Shown: positions 52,061-61,409 of the stretch, piece after piece
Layout of the letters: each line of letters opens with the position of its first letter
Position numbering within the stretch: position 1 is the stretch's first letter
DNA from: Bifidobacterium scaligerum
Lineage (GTDB): Bacteria > Actinomycetota > Actinomycetes > Actinomycetales > Bifidobacteriaceae
Length of the DNA: 64,000 nucleotides
Reading direction: 5' to 3'
Assembly (NCBI RefSeq): GCF_002802865.1
Contig: NZ_PGLQ01000003.1
Span: forward strand, 186,001 to 250,000
The notes under the pieces: generated by a model
Databases searched by the model: none
Told to the model about the DNA's origin: nothing
The model's input: the letters and a program-made list of their open reading frames with translations, nothing else
Position numbers and translations under genes: made by a program

Positions 52061-54817
52061 CTACGCCACGTCCAGCTCTCCCTGCACGGCGGGGCGGGCG
52101 ACGTTCTCCGTCGATGCCTTGACCGATAGGTCATCCCACATGGACACGAGGTTGTTGAAGCGGATGGCGCCTTCGGTGTCCTTGCGTTTCTCTGCCTCGT
52201 GGTACATGCGGAAGCCCAATGCGCGGATGTAGTCTAACGGCAATAGTTCACCAGCCTCGGCCATGACTGGGGCGACCTTATCCACGCCCTTGGCATCGAG
52301 GATGCCGGCCATGCGGATGCACGCCTCCCACAGACTCACATGGTCGTCCTGCAACGGGTGCCAGTACTCGTCTGCCATTTCGGCGGGAGTCAACAGTCTC
52401 GATTTACCGCCGGCAGCCTCGAACATGCCACCGCGCACCAACGTGTCAGGGGACGTACCGCAGGAACGGGCCAGCTGGTCGGCCATGCCGGTGTTCTCCT
52501 GATTCCAGCCGTATGACTGGTACCATTTCACAGCGAAACGAGTATCCGGGTCGTAATCGGAATCCGCATCGCCCATGACCTCATCGACGGTACGGTTGAT
52601 GATTTCCAACGCCTTCTGGACCGGCATATCCGAACCGTCAGCTTCACGGATGCGGGAGTACCGAGAATACACGCTGATACCCGGCCCGATGGCAGCCTGA
52701 CTCAAGTCGACAGGGTCGATTCCAGATGTCATCAATGTACGCAGTTCTTCAGTCAGTTCCGAACGCAGAACGCTGTTGAAAATACGCATCGTCACCGATG
52801 GGGCATCCTCAGGACGAGGACGGCAAGCAAGAACGATGGAGGAAGCGAGGGCGTTGGAATTTATCTGACGTGTTCTTCCTTGCCTTTCACTATGCACAGG
52901 TAATGTCGCGGTAATCTCCCACCCTGCTTTAATGAGACCATCAAGCAATGCGTACCAACCAGTTGACGTGCCACTCTTCTCGTCCTGCTGCTTGTATGCG
53001 TAGTACACAGTCATAGGCATTTCGGTGTTTGCCGTCTCTCGGATATGTGCAAACACATGATTGAAACCATCAACAAAGAACTCGGCGGCTCCGTCTCGAC
53101 CATTATGCCTATACGGGTTGGCAACCAACTCCTGTGTCTTCGGTGTCAATGCTGTAAGAACGGTTGAGGGCAACACTTTGCGGAGCATACGACGAAGCCA
53201 CACGTAGAAATAGTCGGATAGGTCGGAATACCCGATGTTGTCGTAATACGGTGGGTCGGTGGAGACCACCACATTGACGTAGTCTCGTGCAGCGGCGTCC
53301 GCCTGATGAGCTTCTCCTTGCGGTCGTGAAGGAACGTTCTGGATAGCTTCCATTACCCAGTTCACCTGACCAAGGAAGTTGCCTGACTTCGAGGAAAACG
53401 GATTGGCTTCCGCGTAATCCCATGTCATTGAAATTGCCTGACGGGCAAACACGTTACGAATCTTCTCGCCAATGTTCTGCCAGCTGGCAATAGACGAGCA
53501 GCGGTCCGTCTGACGACTGACGGCAAGGGCTAGATACACGCTGACCGCATCGGCATACGCCTGTGCTCCAGTACCGCCAGCATCCAAAGGTTCGCCTTGC
53601 GGAAGCCCCTTGGCTAACGCATCCTTGAGAACCTGTCCACGGACATCCGACACCGTGTCCGCCAATGTCGTCAGAACCGTCAGCTGACGGTTCGTGAACA
53701 GGTCTGACCACATCTTGAATCCATATGCCTGAACACGGAAGCCCAAAGCCTTATCTGGCAACAGCTCGAACGGAATGTCGTCCGGTTTGGGGACGTCAGC
53801 TGCGTCCGACTGTTGCGAATCGGGTGAGATGTACAAGCGTCCCCTGTCACCTTCGGCGACAACTGCGATAAGGACGTTCCCGAGACGACCGTGCTTTCCC
53901 TCGTTGCGGATGTACTTGAGGTCGATTGGTGTCTCATCGATGATGGAGATAGCCCCCTTGGCACTGACGGTGCCTTCGGCATCGCCCGTCGGACCGTCCG
54001 CGTTGTGCTGAACCTCATAGCGGATGGTACCGTCCTCAATGACGGGCTTAATCCAAGCCTCGTGACCTTTCTTCTTGCTGAGCCACCACGAACGGACAAG
54101 GGGAACCTGAACGGGATTCGCGGGATTCGGATTGGTGACGGTGCGTGCCCAAATCCAAGCGATGACGGTGCGCTCCTCACCGTTCTCGTCCTTGACCTTC
54201 GGGTACAGATGGCCGACCTTGTCGAACGCCTTATCGCGAAGCATCTTGCCGTAGTAGCGGATGTCGTCCGCCATGCCCTCGGCACGGTTCACCGAAGAGA
54301 TTTTCGCCTCGGGGTTCACGGAAGCCTGGCCGCAGAACCTTGCGGGAAAGTCGATGAGAGCCTTGTTGAGGATGACAGGCAACGGATTCAGGTCGGATGC
54401 ATGGGATTCCAGTCCGAGACGCTGAGCCTCCAACGGAATCGAGCCGCCGCCTGCGAACGGGTCGAGCACGGCGACCTTCCCCGAGGACTCCTCGATGAGA
54501 CGGTTCGCCTCACGGTACAGCTCCGCATCGTTGATGTTCTCCCAACGAGCGAGACGTTCCATCAGACGGTGAAGACGGGAACGCTCCTCGTCCTGCTCCT
54601 CAACGGTCGGGAACTTCTCGGGATGGGAAGCGGGGTCGTCGACCAGCTGGGCGAACAGGATGGAACGTGTCGTCGCCAATGGACGGCGTGCCCAGTACAG
54701 GTGAAGCGTCGAAGGCAGACCGTGACGGAGTGACTTCTCGCGGGCGGATTCCTCATTTATCTTCTTGAGGGGGATACCCGTCTCGATGAGCTTCTTCCTG
54801 CGTGGCGTGTCCGTCAT
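52061..54817 (-). CDS. DUF1156 DNA adenine methyltransferase
   Basis: 918 residues. The N-terminal DUF1156 segment is KKLIETGIPLKKINEESARE, then GLPSTLHLYWARRPLATTRS. The SAM-binding motif I is LDPFAGGGSIPLEAQRLG (residues 118-135) and the catalytic motif IV DPPYYDN lies near residue 520, giving an N6-adenine (amino) methyltransferase with the target-recognition part inserted between. Such enzymes occur next to DUF499 ATPases and helicases in predicted anti-phage loci, where methylation would mark self DNA. It starts 63 bases after the helicase stop, with AAAGGA about 11 bases before ATG 54817. Confidence 0.9.
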   Translation of the reverse strand: MTDTPRRKKLIETGIPLKKINEESAREKSLRHGLPSTLHLYWARRPLATTRSILFAQLVDDPASHPEKFPTVEEQDEERSRLHRLMERLARWENINDAELYREANRLIEESSGKVAVLDPFAGGGSIPLEAQRLGLESHASDLNPLPVILNKALIDFPARFCGQASVNPEAKISSVNRAEGMADDIRYYGKMLRDKAFDKVGHLYPKVKDENGEERTVIAWIWARTVTNPNPANPVQVPLVRSWWLSKKKGHEAWIKPVIEDGTIRYEVQHNADGPTGDAEGTVSAKGAISIIDETPIDLKYIRNEGKHGRLGNVLIAVVAEGDRGRLYISPDSQQSDAADVPKPDDIPFELLPDKALGFRVQAYGFKMWSDLFTNRQLTVLTTLADTVSDVRGQVLKDALAKGLPQGEPLDAGGTGAQAYADAVSVYLALAVSRQTDRCSSIASWQNIGEKIRNVFARQAISMTWDYAEANPFSSKSGNFLGQVNWVMEAIQNVPSRPQGEAHQADAAARDYVNVVVSTDPPYYDNIGYSDLSDYFYVWLRRMLRKVLPSTVLTALTPKTQELVANPYRHNGRDGAAEFFVDGFNHVFAHIRETANTEMPMTVYYAYKQQDEKSGTSTGWYALLDGLIKAGWEITATLPVHSERQGRTRQINSNALASSIVLACRPRPEDAPSVTMRIFNSVLRSELTEELRTLMTSGIDPVDLSQAAIGPGISVYSRYSRIREADGSDMPVQKALEIINRTVDEVMGDADSDYDPDTRFAVKWYQSYGWNQENTGMADQLARSCGTSPDTLVRGGMFEAAGGKSRLLTPAEMADEYWHPLQDDHVSLWEACIRMAGILDAKGVDKVAPVMAEAGELLPLDYIRALGFRMYHEAEKRKDTEGAIRFNNLVSMWDDLSVKASTENVARPAVQGELDVA

Positions 54818-54880
54818 GGCTGTTGGTGTCCTTTACTATTCACTATTGTCTACGATTATTCACCAACAGAGGTACTTCGC

Positions 54881-57800
54881 CTAAGAACGACTCACGTCTG
54901 GCGCATAGCCGTGCCTCCAGTAGTCGTCCAGTTTTTCGTTGAACGAGCGCGTTGAATCGGCTGGACTGATGTGGTCGAAGGCGTGCGCGACGTACCGGAT
55001 GACGTCATGCTCCGGCCCGGCCGGACTGACACGAACGAGCGCGAGCCTGTGACGGTCGCCCTGAGATTGGGCGAAGGCGACCTCGTTGGCCGTGACGGTG
55101 AACGTGTCCGCTTCGGGAAGGTCTATCCTGCCCTTGACCTCGATGAAGTGGATGTAGCCTTGGGCGTCAATGGATTTGATGTCGTAGCCCTTGTTGTTGT
55201 GCGGCATCTCCGTAGGCGTATGCCCGAGCTGACATTCCATGCGCATGGTCAGGGCGACTGCCCGGCGGTCCACTTCCTCGGCGCTCTTGGCGAACGGCTT
55301 GGACTCCATCTCGCTAGCCGCCGAATCAGCGGCGATGAGTCGTTCCGGCACGACAAGCGCCATACCACGGATGACAGCAGGTTTGGCCCGAAGCCGCACT
55401 TCCTCCGTGAGCTCCCGTTCACGCTGGGCGAGTCGGTCTTCCATCTCCTTGGCGCGTTTCCGGGCCAAACCGGTTGTCATACGCTTGCTGTGTTTGCCGT
55501 GCCGCTCGTCTTCGGAGAGCTTGTTGTATTCGCCGTACCAGTATTCGATTTCCGCGTTCAGGCGGCTCCTGACCTGGGCAAGCACGTGTTCGTTCTCGGC
55601 GGTCTTACGTGCTTGCAGTTCGGCGAGGCGAGGCTTGGTGCCCTGCTCGTAGACGAAGCGGCGCATCTCGTCCGCGTGGTCGCCGCGCAGCCATGCCGCA
55701 TTAAGCAGTTCCATCACAGCCTTCTGCTCGCTGTCAATGGGACTCTCGTAGTCCAAATACGGTGGAGCCGGTGAGAATACAGGCTGGTCGTGTTCACCGA
55801 GCTGGAGATAGTCGAAGTGTCGGGAAACCGGCTCGCCCTTCGCGTCGGTGATGGTCTGTTCGGCGGCCATCATCAGTGTCGGTTCATCCGGCTGGGTATC
55901 GGTGCGGTCCACGAACACCGTGCCGTGGTCCAGTGCCTCGCCGTACCTGTCGATGATGAGCTCGGTGACTGCGTCCAGCAGCGGCGTTCCCGGTGCGACG
56001 AGCAACGCTTCCGGCTTGCCGTTGCCGATATGTGTGCGGCGAGGCTCGAACGTGATGCGCTCGTAGGCATCGGACACCGTGCGATGCCGGTCGCGGCGTT
56101 CGGCGCACTTGCGTATGGCGACCGGTACGTGAGTCAGTTCCCACCGACTTGCCTCGCGCTGCCGTGCGGTGCCACCGAGTCGTTGGAAGGCCGGCAGGAA
56201 GAATGCGGAGATGTAACCCGGCTGGAGTTTGCGTTCACGGGTCTGCTCCATAAGTTTGCGGACTTCCTGTACGTCGAGGTTTGGGTACATCTCCGGGTGC
56301 GCGGACCGTTCGTTGATGAGCTCATCCAAACCCTGTTGCACGCTGCTATCGATGACTTGGTCGAGCTTGGCCTGCACTGTGGGGTCGTCACCGTACCGGA
56401 TGGCCCGAATCATCAACTCCTTAAGCGGCTCTCCGTCAAACGCTTTGCCATCGCCCAGCACGTTGAACAGACGACCGCTGTAGGCTTTGCCCATCGTCTC
56501 GATTTTGCCCAGCAACTTGCCGTACACCTCGCCCTCGCGAGTGTTCTTCGCCACGAGGTTCCACAAGAAGCAGGTGCGTTTCTGGCCGATGCGATGGATA
56601 CGTCCGAAGCGTTGTTCGATGCGGTTCGGGTTCCATGGCAGGTCATAGTTGACCATCAAATCGGCGCGCTGAAGGTTCAGGCCCTCGCCGGCGGCGTCGG
56701 TGGCCACGAGGATGCGCACATCGGGGTTGTTGACGAAACGCTCCTGCACGGCCTTACGTTCGTCACGGTTCATGCCGCCGTGAATCACCGTCACGGTCTC
56801 CGGTTTCCCAAGCAGTGTTGCGATGCGGCGTTCCAGATAGGTCAACGTGTCACGATGTTCGGTGAACACAATCATTTTGTGCGGTAGTTCGGCGGTGCCC
56901 ACGTCCAGCACGTGCTGTTGGAGAATGTCGCTCAGCTGCGACCATTTCGCATCTACACTGGACGCACGCACCGTCTTCGCCTCGTTCACAAGCCCATCAA
57001 GCACGCTGATTTCTGCTGCAAGCTCTTCCTTGGTACGGGCGGCAGTCGCGGAATCGACTACCTGGTCCAGCTCCAGTTCAAGCTGCTGTTGACCGTTTTC
57101 GTCAGTCTCATCCCACATGTCGTCATAAATGTCCATGTCAGTCGGCTCGTTCGAGGCCGGCTCAAACATGTCCGCGATGGATTCCGGATTCTCCTCGATG
57201 CGACGCAGCAGCTCCGAAAGCCGGTCGCGACGACGCATCAACGACTGGAGAATCGCCTCCGGGCTGGACGCCAGACGACGTTGCAGAATCGTCAATGCGA
57301 AGCCGATGCTGTTGGCGCGCCTGCCATCCGCTTGCAGCAACTTGGCGGCCGCGTTCATTCCGGAACGTACGTAATTCGTCACGTCCCGATACAGTCCCGC
57401 TTCTCCCTCCGACAGCTCATAGGCCACTGTTTCGGCATGCCGTTCGGGGAACAACGGCTTGCCGTCGAATGTGAGCAGGTCCTCCTTGACCATGCGTCGC
57501 ATAAGCCCCTTGGTATCTGTCTTGCGATGCTTGGCCGGCTTGTAGCGCCCGGCGAACCGGTCGCGGTCCAGCAGGGACATGAACAACTGGAAATCCTGCT
57601 CTTTGCCGGAATGCGGTGTCGCCGTCATCAGCAGTAGGTTCTCGGCCGTCTCGGCCAGCGTCTCGCCCAGCCGGAAACGGCTGGTGCGGTCCACTTCACC
57701 GAACTGATTCTTGAAATGCGCGCTCATGCGATGTGCCTCGTCCACGATGGCGATGTCCCAATGTACTTCGCCAATCATGGTCGCCAGTTCATCGTTGCGG

Positions 57801-58438
57801 GCCACTTGGTCCATGCGAAGGATGAGCCTGTCATGGTCGCGGAACGGATTGCCCGATGGCGACGCGAACCGCATGCCCGGCTCGAATACCTCGAAGTCGA
57901 GCGAGAACTTCTGCCCGAGCTCGTCACGCCATTGCTCGGCCAAACCTCCCGGACAGACGATGGCCACGCGTTCAGCCGCCGAACGCAGCAACATCTCCTT
58001 TATATAGAGACCGGCCATGATGGTCTTGCCCGCACCGGGGTCGTCCGCGAGCAGGAAGCGCAACGGCACCTTCGGCAGCATGTCTTCGTAGACCGCGCGA
58101 ATCTGATGCGGCAGCGGGTCGATGTCCGATGAGTACACCGCCGCCATTGGGTCGTACAGCGCCGCGTACTTGATGCGCAGTGCTTCCGCCGCCAGACGAA
58201 ACTCGTCCGGGTCGGCGTCGAACTTGGGACCACCGCTCTCCGGACGGACGATGCGTAGTCGGCCGACGGCATCCGCGTCGATGATTTCACGGCCGGTGCC
58301 GCCATCGGCTGTCGTATAGAACAGGTCGATGGCAGCGCCCATCGGCATGGCCGCGACCACCGTCACCGATTGTCCCGGTATGACGCCGGCGATGGCGATG
58401 CCGGGCTTGATGTCCCCAAGTGTTAACGCCACGCCCAT
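54881..58438 (-). CDS. SNF2-type helicase with C-terminal DUF3883 domain
   Basis: 1185 residues. A superfamily 2 (SNF2-like) helicase: LADDPGAGKTIMAGL (Walker A, GAGKT at 135-139), IVDEAHRMS (DEAH at 233-236), LLMTATPHSG (motif III), VATDAAGEGLNLQRADLMVN and IEQRFGRIHRIGQKR (motifs V and VI). A long helical region follows, and the C-terminus is a DUF3883 domain (KGYDIKSIDAQGYIHFIEVK), whose D-ExK pattern is that of PD-(D/E)xK nuclease-like folds, so DNA cleavage is possible. Start at 58438 with AAGGGAGCGG upstream. It follows the unknown 394-residue gene by 80 bases. Confidence 0.9.
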   Translation of the reverse strand: MGVALTLGDIKPGIAIAGVIPGQSVTVVAAMPMGAAIDLFYTTADGGTGREIIDADAVGRLRIVRPESGGPKFDADPDEFRLAAEALRIKYAALYDPMAAVYSSDIDPLPHQIRAVYEDMLPKVPLRFLLADDPGAGKTIMAGLYIKEMLLRSAAERVAIVCPGGLAEQWRDELGQKFSLDFEVFEPGMRFASPSGNPFRDHDRLILRMDQVARNDELATMIGEVHWDIAIVDEAHRMSAHFKNQFGEVDRTSRFRLGETLAETAENLLLMTATPHSGKEQDFQLFMSLLDRDRFAGRYKPAKHRKTDTKGLMRRMVKEDLLTFDGKPLFPERHAETVAYELSEGEAGLYRDVTNYVRSGMNAAAKLLQADGRRANSIGFALTILQRRLASSPEAILQSLMRRRDRLSELLRRIEENPESIADMFEPASNEPTDMDIYDDMWDETDENGQQQLELELDQVVDSATAARTKEELAAEISVLDGLVNEAKTVRASSVDAKWSQLSDILQQHVLDVGTAELPHKMIVFTEHRDTLTYLERRIATLLGKPETVTVIHGGMNRDERKAVQERFVNNPDVRILVATDAAGEGLNLQRADLMVNYDLPWNPNRIEQRFGRIHRIGQKRTCFLWNLVAKNTREGEVYGKLLGKIETMGKAYSGRLFNVLGDGKAFDGEPLKELMIRAIRYGDDPTVQAKLDQVIDSSVQQGLDELINERSAHPEMYPNLDVQEVRKLMEQTRERKLQPGYISAFFLPAFQRLGGTARQREASRWELTHVPVAIRKCAERRDRHRTVSDAYERITFEPRRTHIGNGKPEALLVAPGTPLLDAVTELIIDRYGEALDHGTVFVDRTDTQPDEPTLMMAAEQTITDAKGEPVSRHFDYLQLGEHDQPVFSPAPPYLDYESPIDSEQKAVMELLNAAWLRGDHADEMRRFVYEQGTKPRLAELQARKTAENEHVLAQVRSRLNAEIEYWYGEYNKLSEDERHGKHSKRMTTGLARKRAKEMEDRLAQRERELTEEVRLRAKPAVIRGMALVVPERLIAADSAASEMESKPFAKSAEEVDRRAVALTMRMECQLGHTPTEMPHNNKGYDIKSIDAQGYIHFIEVKGRIDLPEADTFTVTANEVAFAQSQGDRHRLALVRVSPAGPEHDVIRYVAHAFDHISPADSTRSFNEKLDDYWRHGYAPDVSRS

Positions 58439-58518
58439 GCTTCCGCTCCCTTCGCTGTCCTGCCGGATACTTCAACGGTACCCGGCAGGACGGATGGGAT
58501 TGGAGAGTTCCATGAGCG

Positions 58519-59703
58519 CTATGCTGCTTTGCGCCATGCGCTCGGCAGCTGGTAGCCTGCTTCAGTGCGGGAGTCCAGCAACGTTCCGAGCAGTGCGGCT
58601 TCCTGCGCCGTGAACTCCTGCTTCGTCTTTGGATTGCGGCACTGCTTCAGCGTGTACTCCGTTCCCTGGTACGCCAAGTAGCGCACGTTGCCCGGGTTGT
58701 AGTACACGTTGGTGAGATACCTGCGGAGCAGGGACGGGGACCGTCCTTTCAGGTATCGCGTGTCGACAATTCGAGTGTTCTCGAAGTAACAGCAGTCAAT
58801 CGTGCTGAAGCCGAACAGCCAGTAATGCTCACGCCCCTTACCGTCGGGCAGGTACTTGGTGGTTTCCTCCGGAGTGAAGCCGAGCTTGAGACGGCCTTCC
58901 ACGTACCAGCGAAGCCGGTCGTGCCATTGGTCTATCTCGTAATCCATGAGGAGCCTGGAGGAACCCCTCTTTTGCAGGTGCAGCTTGCTGTCGGTGATGA
59001 GGTACCTGGCCGACCTCCTCGAAGCGGTCGTGTTCAGCCGGCCCAAAGCGCATGCGGCCATCCGGATTCCATCCACATCCACCGTACCGGCGGCGAACTC
59101 CTTCATCACCTTATCGAGGCTGGCGTCATCCGCATGCACCAGTTCCGGAGCGATGAGCGAAAGAATCTGGAGGACCGCTTCCTCTTGGTCGGACTGGTCC
59201 TTCATGCCCCGGCTCAGGAAGAAGTCAGTGAGTTCTTCCACGAGCATTTCGAACGGCAGACCGGAACAGCCCATCGTCTTGGAGACCGTTGCGATGCGCT
59301 GACTGCGCACATGCCTGACCAGCCACTCGCACTCGCTCACGTTCCGCATCAGGTAGCCCGGCTTCCTGAACTCGGCTGCCGCGTATGCGTCGAACAAGGT
59401 ATCGACGGACACCTGTGGTTCGTCGAGCAGGACGCTGCATCCCTGCGGCACCTCCGCAACATGGCGCATCTCGGGCCCCTGCACGATTCGCAACAGAGCC
59501 TTGCGTCCCTTCTCGGTCTGCGGCTGGATGCGTCCGCCGACGAGTTTCCATCCGCGCGAATCCGCGAGCATGTTGAACGCGAGCAAAGTGGCCAAGCTGG
59601 CGAACGTCACGTGCGGGTACCTGCATTCCGGGTCGTTGCACGGCACGTACATGTCGCGGTCGGTCCGGGAGATGTGCGCCTTGACTGTCTTCTTTGCGGT
59701 CAT
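58519..59703 (-). CDS. Unknown first gene of the candidate defence operon
   Basis: 394 residues from ATG 59703, with AAGGA 7 bases upstream; an in-frame ATG at 59724 is an alternative. I do not recognise the family. Near the N-terminus CNDPECRYPH could bind zinc. The next 200 residues are mostly helical, with a helical repeat-like stretch (SDQEEAVLQILSLIAPELVH). The C-terminal part is strand-rich and aromatic (HYWLFGFSTIDCCYF, then RYLTNVYYNPGNVRYLAYQG). It leads the helicase, methyltransferase and HEPN-ATPase genes on the same strand, so it is likely a regulator, sensor or specificity subunit. No transmembrane segment or known catalytic motif is visible. Confidence 0.75.
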   Translation of the reverse strand: MTAKKTVKAHISRTDRDMYVPCNDPECRYPHVTFASLATLLAFNMLADSRGWKLVGGRIQPQTEKGRKALLRIVQGPEMRHVAEVPQGCSVLLDEPQVSVDTLFDAYAAAEFRKPGYLMRNVSECEWLVRHVRSQRIATVSKTMGCSGLPFEMLVEELTDFFLSRGMKDQSDQEEAVLQILSLIAPELVHADDASLDKVMKEFAAGTVDVDGIRMAACALGRLNTTASRRSARYLITDSKLHLQKRGSSRLLMDYEIDQWHDRLRWYVEGRLKLGFTPEETTKYLPDGKGREHYWLFGFSTIDCCYFENTRIVDTRYLKGRSPSLLRRYLTNVYYNPGNVRYLAYQGTEYTLKQCRNPKTKQEFTAQEAALLGTLLDSRTEAGYQLPSAWRKAA

Positions 59704-60038
59704 GGATTTTTCCTTCGTTGTCATCTTGTCCTTACATTGAGCAGCGGCACATTCGTTGTGCACCAAATGCTCGATGACTTCGAGAATAGGGCATAGAAAA
59801 ACATACGTCAAATCCATTACGCCTTGGGCTCAAGGGTACAACACTTTAAGAAGTTGGTCAAGTTATGGCGTGTCGCAATGTTTGGCACAATACCTGACTA
59901 CATCATCTCTTTCAAAAATGCTCACTGCAAGCAGCGCATCACATATCCGCTTTGCTTTTCAATCTTCAAAATCAGAGCCCAACACTCCCTCCGACATCCC
60001 GAGATGCCTTATACTGGATGCAAAGCCGAGGCGGAACG
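59704..60038 (-). promoter_or_regulatory. Upstream region of the candidate defence operon
   Basis: 335 bases with no gene. It is distinctly AT-rich compared with the operon. It must contain the operon promoter, but no single -10/-35 pair stands out clearly enough to place. Confidence 0.4.
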
Positions 60039-60058
60039 TGCCGACATGTATGCCGACA
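60039..60058. promoter_or_regulatory. Putative integrase arm-binding sites, right end of island
   Basis: TGCCGACA at 60039-60046 and 60051-60058, direct repeats 12 bases apart, matching the words at 42044-42062. Confidence 0.55.
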
Positions 60059-60113
60059 CGAGATTCGAGAGAAAGGAACGCTGGAATTTCAACGGTTTTC
60101 GGGGTTTTGAATC

Positions 60114-60132
60114 AATCTCGTATCCTCCGCCA
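60114..60132 (+). repeat. attR core of the tRNA-Ser island
   Basis: Second copy of the 19-bp core in 41975-41993, without the rest of the tRNA. Confidence 0.85.
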
Positions 60133-60134
60133 TC

Positions 60135-60168
60135 AGGGTTTTCAGAGATTTCTGGAAACCCTTTTTTG
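60135..60168 (+). terminator. Terminator after attR, probably the original tRNA-Ser terminator
   Basis: AGGGTTTTCAGA (60135-60146) pairs with TCTGGAAACCCT (60151-60162) with one wobble, followed by a run of T residues. Confidence 0.8.
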
Positions 60169-60571
60169 TTGCCGAAACGCCGGGGAAACGGCGGAATTGC
60201 AAAGTTTTCTGGCTGTCGGGCGGGCAGCGTCGCCGTTCCGTCAACGGTCATGCGGGACCGTTTTTCCCCCGCCATACGTGAGCGCATACGTGAGCGTTTT
60301 CGCGTCGCCCGGGCGCACTCACGCCATCACAATTCCATCACATTCGTATGGCGTCGCCATGCTTCACGTCGTTTCTCCGATAAGCCACATCCCCAGAAGG
60401 GATATGACCGTTCGCCGTCGTCCCGTCGAATACCCCGCATGGAGAACCGGCTCCGCGGGAGCCGGCGGTCGAGGTCTTGGGGAGATGGACCGCGAGCCTC
60501 ACGTCGTTCACTGACGAGCCACGGTCCTCCCACAGATGATCCACGATACGTTCCACACGAAGGCGGCGAAC
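60169..60571. other. Gene-poor interval right of the island
   Basis: No gene is supported in these 403 bases. CATACGTGAGCG is tandemly repeated near 60278-60301. Open frames on both strands lack proper starts. Confidence 0.45.
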
Positions 60572-61129
60572 ATGGCAAGAGCGAGAAGACGGTTCGGCAC
60601 AGTCTCACTGAAGACGAGCCGCAGATCCGGCCGGAAGTACATCGAGGCGAAGTACAAGCCTCCCGTGGAGGCATACTACAAGTGACCGGGCATGCTACCC
60701 GAGTACTACACGAAGCGCTTCGCCGAGGGTTTCGAGACCGAGGCAGAGAAATGGCTCAACGACGCCGACGTGTTCGAGGCGTTCGTCCCCGTGCGCTGGG
60801 TGGAGGGCACCACCGCCGAAGACGATCTACCTGCTCACGATGAGACCAAGCATGACCCCCATGAGCATGAAAATGAACAGGTAAACGACTCCAATGAACA
60901 GGAAGATGAGCAGGAAAAGGCACCTTCTCGGGGACAGCTGCTACTCAACCTGATTCGCACGAATCCGTCAATCACCTACCACGAAGCAGCAGACGCCTTG
61001 AATGCGTCATACTCCACAGCCCGAAGAGCTTTCCAAACGCTACGCGAATCCGGAATCATCGAGCGCATCGGCTCGGGCAGACGCGGCACATGGCGCATCC
61101 TCACCCCACCACAACCATCCCACAAATAA
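60572..61129 (+). pseudogene. Broken integrase-like N-terminus fused to a winged helix
   Basis: From ATG 60572 the frame encodes a basic segment with SGRKYIEAKYKPPVEAYYK, then a TGA at 60683, and continues in frame as PGMLPEYYTKRFAEGFETEA followed by EKWLNDADVF. The pattern (Tyr/Pro-rich strands, then F.T...E...WL) is that of the arm-binding N-terminus of bifidobacterial phage integrases, so the TGA probably replaced a Trp codon. After an acidic low-complexity linker the last 65 residues (QLLLNLIRTNPSITYHEAAD, then ASYSTARRAFQTLRESGIIE) form a winged helix from another source. The catalytic domain is missing. The second part could still be translated from 60692. Confidence 0.55.
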
Positions 61130-61409
61130 TCGGAAGCCCCGTCGATGCGCTGGCAGTGCGACACGCTGTGGACGTAACAACGAAGGCGATGCGGCGACCG
61201 CACGCCTTGAAACCACGTGCATGATTCGTCTCCTTGGGCACGCACCGAGGCATAGCACCACCCTCTCCCCCGATTTTTTCCACAACTAAATCACGTTTTG
61301 CGGTGCGTACCAGAATTTGGTACTGTATCCAGTACACAGGTCCGCAGCAATGTGAGACTTCCATGAGCCGGGGGAATCCCCCGGCATTTTTCGTTTCAGG
61401 AGAGGTGCA
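61130..61409. other. Intergenic region before the DUF3800 gene
   Basis: 280 bases, no gene. GTACCA-gaattt-TGGTAC is a small palindrome near 61306-61323, close to the likely promoter of the next gene. Confidence 0.4.

Larger units (their letters stand above)
41975..60132. mobile_element. tRNA-Ser genomic island with defence-type cargo
   Basis: AATCTCGTATCCTCCGCCA is present at 41975-41993 (inside the tRNA gene) and 60114-60132, a 19-bp direct repeat. TGCCGACA motifs lie in pairs inside both ends. A tyrosine integrase is the first gene. Cargo: a replication-relaxation-like protein, a UvrD-like helicase, and the four-gene helicase / methyltransferase / HEPN-ATPase operon. There is no conjugation machinery or relaxase, so it is not a self-transmissible ICE as it stands. 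18.2 kb. Confidence 0.85.

Noticed and set aside
48586..59703. DISARM, BREX or a classical type I restriction system
   Set aside because: There is no DUF1998 protein, PLD nuclease, PglZ phosphatase, BrxL/BrxC homologue, or HsdS-like specificity subunit; only the general helicase-plus-methyltransferase theme is shared.
60338..60556. 72-residue leftward gene
   Set aside because: GTG start without ribosome binding site, composition like random translation, and overlap with no conserved feature.
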